Shown here: positions 56,911 to 64,000 of the stretch, piece by piece
Numbering within the stretch: the stretch's first letter is position 1
Layout: the number at the start of each line of letters is the position of its first letter
Source: Siphonodentalium dalli
Taxonomy: Eukaryota; Mollusca; Scaphopoda; Gadilida; Siphonodentaliidae
Length of the DNA stretch: 64,000 bases
Assembly (NCBI GenBank): GCA_032622095.1
Contig: CP136064.1
Location: forward strand, 212,550,205 to 212,614,204
Direction: 5' to 3'
The notes under the pieces: model-generated
Databases searched by the model: none
Told to the model about the DNA's origin: nothing
The model's input: only the letters and a program-made list of their open reading frames with translations
Position numbers and translations under genes: made by a program

Positions 56911-57317
56911 GTCTCTGGGCAATAATGAGTACGGTATCAACTTTATGTGAAGATCTTAGATTATTTGATGATATTAATGTAGAGTTTCTAATTTACAGGG
57001 GACAAGAAGCCTTATCCAAGTACTGTTTCGTTATCTGTCAAAGATATTGAATTAAAAAATTATTTCACTACAATACCGTACAGCATTAAAGATCCTGTGC
57101 AAGTGTTAGACCCCGAAGCCACGACATATAGTTATCGCGGCTGGCTCAACCAATTCCGTGGCTGGTTAGCTAATTAAGCCGGCTCAGTCGCATCGTTCAT
57201 GGCTGACGAGATATGGCGGCTCAGCCGGCTGAGACGTTTATATCATTCAGCGTATTTCGTTTCCGAAATTTTCCTAATCCCCGGTTATAGACCCCGTTTG
57301 TTTTAGCGTTTGTGTTT
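56911..57317. other. No gene; GC-rich patch 57110-57240
   Basis: AGACCCCG occurs at 57110 and 57288 bracketing a GC-rich stretch with repeated GGCTGGCT and GCCGGCTCAG words. It may be an unrecognised short element. Confidence 0.35.
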
Positions 57318-57459
57318 GTAGTCGGAAATATGGCTTGTTGCCATTCATCGGAAAGCTCTCCCAGAGAACTTTCCGATGAATGGCAACAAGCCATATATCC
57401 AACTAAATCCTGAAAAGTCCTGCTGTGTTTAAGGAGTTGATTACTTAGAGCATTACTGT
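57318..57459. mobile_element. PAL-A element, left end lost
   Basis: Begins within the left arm at TAGTCGGAAATATGGC. Right arm has lost AAGTTACCCATAATT. Ends AGAGCATTACTG. Confidence 0.88.
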
Positions 57460-58663
57460 AATCTGTGTAATGGAAGTACAGAAAAAAAAATTGAATATGT
57501 TCTATTCTTTTTCTTCCCTCTACCTCATATCCCTCACTATTCGTTCCAATATATCTTTGTTTCATTAACATTTCATATGATATGGTGATACCTTTGTCAG
57601 CGGTGATTGTTACCCTCCTCCCTATTTTACTCCCTTCTGATTGGCCCATGTCCTGTCGCATGCCGGGCAACAAATCACACTGTATCCCACTGAGCAGGGA
57701 GACATTGTTTCTGTCGTCTGTCTGATGTTATATTGCAAAAATATATCCAAGCACACAGTGCAATAACTCAGCTATTTCACATATGTACCATATTCATTAA
57801 TCTTATATAACCCAACAGGTTTGCAAAAAGCGTAAGTTGTGGTGTTTGCCAATTTGCATATATTTAGTTAACACTATTAATATTCAAACTTTTAAATTAA
57901 AACTTTTATCGGGAAAGTGTTTTTCTATACTTTTTTCATCGAGTATGACAATATATTCTTGTCGGAATCATGGTGCGATATTGAACAAAGTGATTGATTG
58001 AGGTAGGTTGGTTATAAATTATTACTGGTGTACAATGTAATGGAAACGTTTGTCATGCAAGAATTTGACTGTATGCTTATCCCTTATTCCAGATTTCTTT
58101 GGCGTGTTTGCATTGCTATATTATTACGACATAGATGCATTTTGAGTATTGATAAATATGAATACACATTCATGAAATCGACAACTTTCCAATAGCTTTC
58201 TAGAAGATAGTAATTAAATCAACATCGCATGTTAATGTCGCGTACAAGAAGACATACCATCCATGAATATGCCAAATTGCAGAAGAACATACTTCTATTG
58301 CTTATTGCTTTACACTGCATGGACCAATTTTGATGATTTAACGACCAAACTGATGGTAAATAAATGGCAATAATCAAAATCCTAACGTCTTGACAAACTT
58401 ACATAGATAGACATTCTGGGACGATACGAAGTTACTGAAACTATAACCATGAGAGAATGCATTCGTGCAATGCGATGACTCAGTGCAACATGGGAGACAT
58501 TGAGATATGGGAGACATTCCATTTTCAAGCGGGTGACAAATCTCAATGTCTCCCTTGACAGCGGACGACAACTGTATATTGTTTTGGGACATTTGCTTGC
58601 CCAGAACTATTAAGTTTTACCAAAAAAATAAAAATAAAAATCTATGTTTGTTGGTATTTTTAG
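57460..58663. other. No firm gene
   Basis: About 1.2 kb. A 150-codon minus frame at 57221-57673 runs through the PAL-A copy and is not credible as a whole. A small inverted repeat GGGAGACATTGAGAT is at 58492 and 58539. Confidence 0.4.
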
Positions 58664-58774
58664 ACAGTGCAGATCTTGTGGACTCACTGAAAAAAAGCAA
58701 TCTGCCGCATGATCTCAATCATGACATAATGAGATTAATGACAAGATATGTTAACATATGTGATATAATGAATG
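58664..58774 (+). CDS. Candidate internal coding exon, plus strand
   Basis: An acceptor (TGTTGGTATTTTTAG, ending 58663) and a donor (AATG|GTGAGC, 58774/58775) enclose 111 bp open in one frame with phase-1 boundaries on both sides (AC|AGT at the start, one G left at the end). The peptide includes SADLVDSLKKSNLPHDLNHD and IMRLMTRYVNICDIMN, with the charge and hydrophobic pattern of a helical domain. I do not recognise it. It lies on the strand opposite to the exon pair at 60166 and 37417, inside their intron, so it would be a nested antisense gene or a chance frame. No partner exon was found. Confidence 0.3.
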
Positions 58775-58816
58775 GTGAGCTATGGATCTGATTACAAGCT
58801 GTCCTTCTGATAAGTA

Positions 58817-58928
58817 CAGTAATGTCCTAAATAATCGACTCCTTAACCACAGCAGAATTATGGGTAATTTTTCAGGATTTAGCATAATTCTGCTGTGGTT
58901 AAGGAGTCGATTATTGAGGACAATACTG
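58817..58928. mobile_element. PAL-A element with centre deleted
   Basis: CAGTAATGTCCTAAATAATC to TTTTTCAGGATTTAG, then CATAATTCTGCTGTGGTTAA. The tips share the private GTCC / GGAC change. Confidence 0.92.
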
Positions 58929-59565
58929 TACCTCTTCCTTATAATTCATATGAAAAAGAAATTGAGAACGATTGAAAAATTCCCATTATATCCTACGATA
59001 ATGGACCTTGAGCACAATAAAAAAATATTTGTCTCCATATTGTTCAAACAGGTATACCTAATTTTTACCAAACTTCTGACCTTTCAAAATTACATGCCTA
59101 ATAACATGGTTGAACTCAATTAAATTTAACTTATCCATGCTTTACCAACACCAAATATAACCTTTCCTAAGCGTTTCCAAGCTGAGTTCAAATTTCACCA
59201 TGCATTAGTATGATATAACCTGAGCTTTTTGCTAAGCACTACTGAGGCTGAAAACCACAGTAGCAGATTTATTGAATAATTTATCATAACTTATGCTACA
59301 CTGGCTTTCAGCCATGTACTAATTGATACTGATTGATTTAGGAAACACTATATTGTATTAAGACCGAAAAAACTTTGTTTCCACTAAACAGACAGAAAAC
59401 ATAGGGTAGGGAGGTAGGTAGGTAAAACCTTTGCCATAAATCAGATTAAATTTCAAACATGACAAATGTCATTTAATTCTCTTAAAAGTTAAATAATGCT
59501 ACATGTATAGACAAAACAATTCAAGTTCCATATTCCAAGTATAACTTCAATTACCATGAACTATA
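58929..59565. other. No gene seen
   Basis: Nothing supported. Confidence 0.4.
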
Positions 59566-59875
59566 TTAACCCTTTGGAGAGTATCTGTACATAACATCAT
59601 ATGCATGACGTCATGAGTAAATTTAACGTCAACGTCATGGCAATAATTATTAACAAGTTCTGGTCAAAAGGGTCCAATAATTAGTTTTAATTTATGTCCA
59701 TTTTTTAAAATGTGTGTTATCATAATCATTGCACTTATACATTTGGGACATTATATTAATCAAAATAACTCCTATACAAATCATTTATAAATCAGATGAT
59801 TTATTGAAGTTATGTCTACATAAAATAACACTTCCTGAAACGACATATATGTCGTTCTACTCGCCAAAGGGTTAA
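59566..59875. mobile_element. TTAA-5 element
   Basis: TTAACCCTTTGGAGAGTA at the left and, inverted, TTAACCCTTTGGCGAGTA at the right, with TTAA at 59566 and 59872. Interior carries palindromic words TGACGTCA and CGACATATATGTCG. Only copy in the window. Confidence 0.85.
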
Positions 59876-60165
59876 TTAAAACTACATAACCCCATTTTAA
59901 AGAGTTTATATATATGATGCACAATAGCCTTTATCTCTTCAACAGACAATTGTATTAGACTTATTAAAACTGTTTAAGAATTGTTTTAGTTCATAATAAA
60001 TTAATTCATAATAAAATGCGTAGATTCGGAGGTTCAAAATAGGGTCGGTCAGGTTAGCGGAAACAAAGGTTTTCTTTTGGCTTAACATACCTACCACTGG
60101 CAACATAAGATCGCAAGAAGCATGTAATCAGATGTCATACTCTCCAGGACTATGATAAGACTTAC

Positions 60166-60252
60166 TCTGATGAGTTACTATGTATACTGTCTGTGTCTCC
60201 GTTAGGTATGGAGATACTCGATGTGGGATCCACCAGCTCCGCAATCTGCTGT
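60166..60252 (-). CDS. Internal coding exon of an unidentified gene
   Basis: On the minus strand the acceptor TTGCATGTTTTAG ends at 60253 and the donor GTAAGTCTTATC starts at 60165. The 87-bp exon has phase-2 boundaries: one carried-over A, then 28 codons, then GA. It reads QQIAELVDPTSSISIP then NGDTDSIHSNSS, a Ser/Asp-rich segment typical of regulated cytoplasmic linkers. Joined in phase to the exon at 37417-37524 it continues as an acidic, Pro-containing stretch. One other frame is also open, so the call rests on splice sites plus phase match. Family not recognised; no membrane segment or catalytic motif is in either exon. Exon spacing implies a large gene with introns full of transposons. 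Confidence 0.55.
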
Positions 60253-60455
60253 CTAAAACATGCAACAACGGCAAAGCATGATCAATATATCCACAACATG
60301 CAAAAAATGGTGAACAATTACAGATAGCGCGGTTAGCAACATTGTTACATAAAGGATCAACATCTGGTGAAGATTAGTTAATCTAATCTACTATTAAGTC
60401 AATGTCAAGATTAAGTTAAAGATGGTGTATCTCTTTGATGAACTTTCTGTATATA

Positions 60456-60634
60456 CAGTAATACCTGAAGTATATGACCCTTTAACCACAGCAGAATTAT
60501 GGGAAATTTTTGAGGATTTAGTCGGAAATATGGCTTGTTGCCATTAATGGCAACAAGCCATATTTCCGACTAAATCCTGAAAATTTCCCATAATTCTTCT
60601 GTGGTTTAGGGGTCGATTATTTAGGATATTACTG
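60456..60634. mobile_element. PAL-A element, loop deleted
   Basis: CAGTAATACCTGAAGTATAT at the left. Arms meet directly at TTGCCATTAATGGCAA, so the whole GGAAAGCTC centre is gone. Arms share GGGAAATTTT / AAAATTTCCC, private to this copy. Confidence 0.94.
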
Positions 60635-61235
60635 TATTTGGGGGTATATAAAATTAATGAGTCAGAGAGAATATAAACAGGTGTTTCTGTACTAGAAAAT
60701 GATGTTTTTATCCAATTATTTTCAATGAACCGGGACAGAAAATATAGCTATTTTTGGAACATGACATCATATTGTATAAGAAATCGATATCTTAAAACAT
60801 TTTGGGTGAAATGTCTGCCACAGCAGATGTTACTCTTGTAAATTTTTTGCATTAAAAGTTGAAATGTGCCTGGAAAAGTAGTTCCATAGAAATGTTGTGG
60901 TTGTTGTTGGAAATGGTTCCAGAAAGAGATAGAACATCTTTAAAAGATATGATTATTTCAATTAATTCAGAAAATATCCTACATATGAGTTTGCATGGAA
61001 GCAATAGAACGCATTTGTCAACGTTTCAACTTCGCATTGCATGGTAATAGGGTAAATAGTGTGTAAGATCTATGTTGCTAACCTTTGGTTAATAGAAAGT
61101 TGACTCATAGAAAGGTTGAAAGCAGATGAAGTGACAAGCGATAAATTAACAATTTGACAATGAGCTACGCCCAGGTTCCTCATAGATTTCAATAAAGACA
61201 TTATTTGAGACATTGGCCACATTTAATACTGACTT
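60635..61235. other. No gene seen
   Basis: Nothing supported. Confidence 0.4.
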
Positions 61236-61468
61236 TTAACACTTCCATTACTGGAGCTTCCAGAAATTTTTTGAAAACCCTGTGTCAATGCATTCTCTTA
61301 TATATGTGTGTTGCATATATAAGAGAATGTATTGGCCTAGCAATATTTGCCTTGACCTTGTAAGCCAGAGCATTATATTATATATGAGGCTCCCTATGGG
61401 AGACTCGCATCTATAAGAGAAGTCACTGGCACAGGGTCTGCTGCACCAGGCCACCAGCACAGCTCCAA
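61236..61468 (-). mobile_element. TTAA-1 element, right end decayed
   Basis: TTAACACTTCCATTACTGGA at the left, first hairpin shortened (ATATATGTGTGTTGCATATATA), second present, then GCTGCACC..CCAGCACAGCTCC without a final TTAA. Confidence 0.8.
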
Positions 61469-61540
61469 TAAAATATATTATGTGTCTCACTGACAACCAA
61501 AGAAAAAAACATGGACAGGGTGTTATAGTCTGCCGTTGCT

Positions 61541-61844
61541 TGTGTGCCTTGACATTGCGGAATGAGGTTCCCAGAGGGTGAATTTGGTGATGCTAGCCCA
61601 CTGTGCAGGGTAGCATCACTAAATTCAGCATATGGGGACCTCATTCTGCAAATGTCAGACACACCATTTCCAGTGGACTTCAATCTTATCCTAGGTCTCC
61701 CATAGCAGTTGAGGCCTAAGTAGAATGATCAAGGTTCCCAGAGGGTGAATTTGGTTATGCTAGCCCGCTGTGTGGCATAGCATCACTAAATTCACCCTCT
61801 GGGGACCTCATTCTGCAACTGTCAGACACGCTATATCCAGGCTT
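61541..61844. mobile_element. HAT-G element
   Basis: Two hairpins: 61558-61648 (GAGGTTCCCAGAGGGTG) and 61735-61816 (GGTTCCCAGAGGGTG to CTGGGGACC). Right TIR ACGCTATATCCAGGCTTG. The middle retains CTTCAATCTTATCCTAGGTC as in the 9548 copy. Confidence 0.85.
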
Positions 61845-62440
61845 GAGTATGTGCATTGGCGGTCCATGCAAAGGAAGGATAAGCTGTTTTGTGCATCTGG
61901 GCAAGTTTGTCGGTAGCTTGCTGGCAGTCAGTTGTTTCTACATGAAATTAATATCTATACTGTGTTTCTTCGTGTTAATCTTAATGGTAATATTAATTTC
62001 ATAACAGAAAGATTCCACATGAGGGTAGTGATCTAATGTCAGATCAACATGCTTGATCTAAAACTCTATATATAGTGTCTTGGTATTTTCAATAATGTCT
62101 CTCATAAAGTCTTGGTTAGAAATGTAGAAGATCCTTGGCCTAGCAACAAAGAGGAAGCAAGAGGTTGCCAAGGAGACCGCATTATCCAAATAGGATATAC
62201 ATGTATTCATGACAATGTTGGGGAACAAATCTCAGTTCAGCGAATATTGCCGACCAGTAACCTGGTAAATTATGAGCTGCCCAAGAATAAAATACTTGTT
62301 TGAAATGCTTGATATCCTACGTAAAAGAAAATTTCTTCTCAGTTGTGAATCATGTATCACAAAAGATATAGAATAAAATAATTTTGCAAACAAATAGAAT
62401 TAATTCCACATATATTGTATTAAAATGTGTGAATATCAGA
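61845..62440. other. No firm gene
   Basis: An ATG-less plus frame at 62112-62303 looks mildly protein-like (EDPWPSNKEEARGCQGD) but has no in-frame acceptor. Not called. Confidence 0.35.
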
Positions 62441-62716
62441 CCTGAATATATGGTGCCGGACATTTGCAAAATGAGATCCCCAGCAGGTGAATTTAGTGAC
62501 GCTATCCCACATAGCGGGCTAGAATCACTATATTCACATTCTGGGTACTTCATTCTGCTTAGGCCTCATCTTCTCTGGAAGGTACCGTTATCTTTATTAA
62601 CAATCCCTTAGCAGATGAGGCCATGGCATGCAGAATGAGGTGTGTGGAGTACCGTCACTAAATTCACCCTCTGGGGACCTCATTCTGCAAATGTCAGGCA
62701 GCATATTTGCAGGCAA
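62441..62716. mobile_element. HAT-G element
   Basis: Hairpin 1 at 62461-62558 diverged (AAAATGAGATCCCCAGCAGG); hairpin 2 has lost most of its left arm (GAATGAGGTGTGTGGAG). Ends AAATGTCAGGCAGCATATTT. Confidence 0.8.
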
Positions 62717-62794
62717 AATTTCATCCTGATAATCTTTAATTAAAACTGTCCAGGCTGGAATTGCATAATGCCTTACTAAATCTAAGATAACCAT

Positions 62795-62900
62795 CCATTA
62801 ATTACCTGAATGACTTCTCCCATTCAGTTATAAAATTATACATTGGAATGACCAATTGTTCATTTTAGGGAGACTCAGATACTAATTAGACAACAAGCAG
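62795..62900 (+). mobile_element. TTAA-3 fragment
   Basis: ACTTCTCCCATTCAGTTATA and ATTATACATTGGAATGACC only. Confidence 0.6.
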
Positions 62901-63714
62901 ATAAATACTCTGACAACTCAATTGTACCACTGTTGATCTGATAAACTCATTACCAGAATTCCTACAAATGAACCAACGGGAATAAAGTAACTATTCAATG
63001 GTCAGTCTTTAAGTTATCTGACAAGGAGACATGATATTAAATCTTTAAATAGTGAAAATAGTTAGTAAATAATAATAGAAAAATTAAAAAAATTGAACAA
63101 AAATGAACTTGAGGTTAGAAAATTAAACGAAAATTAAATGAAATCAAAATTAAAATTAGCCTTGAATGCATTTAACATGAGAGATTTTAGCTCTCATCAT
63201 AGTAAGTTATTGAATACAAAATGTTTAACTTTTTTTAAACAGGGGAAAATTGTTAAAAAATTACCTCCGACATTTCCACGTGAATTTCTTTTTTCTATAA
63301 AGACAGAACAAAGCGATTGGATTGTGTCCAAGTGAGAGTGCATTGTTTGAAGTTCATGGCTTTTCAGCAATGATATAGCTCAAGCAAAATTCAAAGCCCT
63401 GAAAGCCTATTCATTCTGGTCAGCCTGTATGAATAGATAATTTGTTATGAAGACTGACATATATGACACAAGGTCATACAAGAGATATACTATTACTACG
63501 CTCAAGCGATCATTGCCACCGTTATTTTTGCAGAGCAATTTAAACCACTAATATAAAAGCAAGCTGAATAGAGATTATTGTTCTGTTGACGGCATGTTCA
63601 CAGACGGCATGAAATATGTATGTGGTTTGAATACAAATGGGTAGGAAATCAGAAGGGTAATCCAAGTGGTGAAAATGCATGCAGATGGATGATTAAGATA
63701 GTTAAAACAGAAAC
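62901..63714. other. No gene seen
   Basis: AT-rich; the frame at 63138-63335 is Lys/Phe/Ser-rich and unsupported. Confidence 0.4.
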
Positions 63715-63742
63715 GGGGGGGGGGGGGGGGGGGGGGGGGGGG
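63715..63742. repeat. Poly-G tract, 28 bp
   Basis: Uninterrupted G run followed by TGGGG. The longest homopolymer in the window. Confidence 0.97.
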
Positions 63743-64000
63743 TGGGGTGATATACATTGTATTTTGTATTTGTGTTTTCTGCTGAACAGTTTTACAAAAT
63801 TCTATCGAAATCAATGTCAAATAAAATCTGCGAATGTATGTAAAAAGTATTGATATATTTCAGAAGGAGGTCAAAATGTGTGAAAGGTACGAAAATCAAC
63901 ACATGATCTACTGACATCTAAACATCAATTCTAGACTATAAAGGACATATATATGGAACCAGTCATAGATATACAGAGCGCCAGTCAGTTAAACAGGGCA

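Noticed and set aside
57221-57673. 150-codon minus frame
   Set aside because: The lower half is PAL-A sequence and no splice sites frame the rest.
62112-62303. Plus frame of 63 codons
   Set aside because: Begins at TTG, has no in-frame acceptor, and ends without supporting context.

Overview
This window looks like non-coding DNA from an animal genome, most likely a marine bivalve or related lophotrochozoan. The organism call is inference. It rests on AT-rich sequence with many ACATGTA words, on degenerate repeats of a bivalve style (2300-2720, 2940-3432, 5570-7809, 39641-41185, 48380-48885), and on a very dense population of short palindromic transposons. There is no operon, no prokaryotic gene order, no rRNA, no CRISPR array and no intact transposase gene.

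Coding content is sparse and exon-like. The best case is a gene on the minus strand. Its exon at 60166-60252 and its exon at 37417-37524 both have canonical acceptor and donor sites, are open in one frame, and have matching phase-2 boundaries, so they can be joined across about 22.6 kb of intron. The product is not recognised. Weaker candidates are a first coding exon on the minus strand (11628-11800), an internal exon on the plus strand (58664-58774, lying inside the large intron just described and antisense to it) and a terminal exon on the plus strand (1066-1191).

Most of the window is repeats. Family PAL-A (16 copies) is a near-perfect foldback element with CAGTAATGCCC ends and TA target duplications. 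At least seven unrelated short families (TTAA-1 to TTAA-7) are flanked by TTAA, as expected of piggyBac-like non-autonomous elements. HAT-G (9 copies) and a 247-bp element at 49541 show 8-bp target duplications of hAT type. Single elements with clear ends lie at 6869, 7899, 24267, 31556 and 53559. Several are nested (31556 in 31353; 34438 in 34352; 10395 in 10194; 6869 in a local repeat), which gives a relative insertion order.

Tandem arrays: an 11-copy 29-bp minisatellite (4571-4889) and a GC-rich 28-bp minisatellite of about 95 copies (28106-30785) that carries a higher-order duplication of about 979 bp. Long homopolymer C or G tracts occur at 35180, 46787, 55253 and 63715.

The most interesting signals concern how palindromes are made and kept. 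In several PAL-A copies the two arms share the same private substitutions. One copy is palindromic beyond its own ends. One local repeat has acquired a perfect 66-bp inverted copy of itself, the signature of a template switch. Two unrelated families (TTAA-1 and HAT-G) have independently taken on a two-hairpin form. No self-contained novel protein system is visible.
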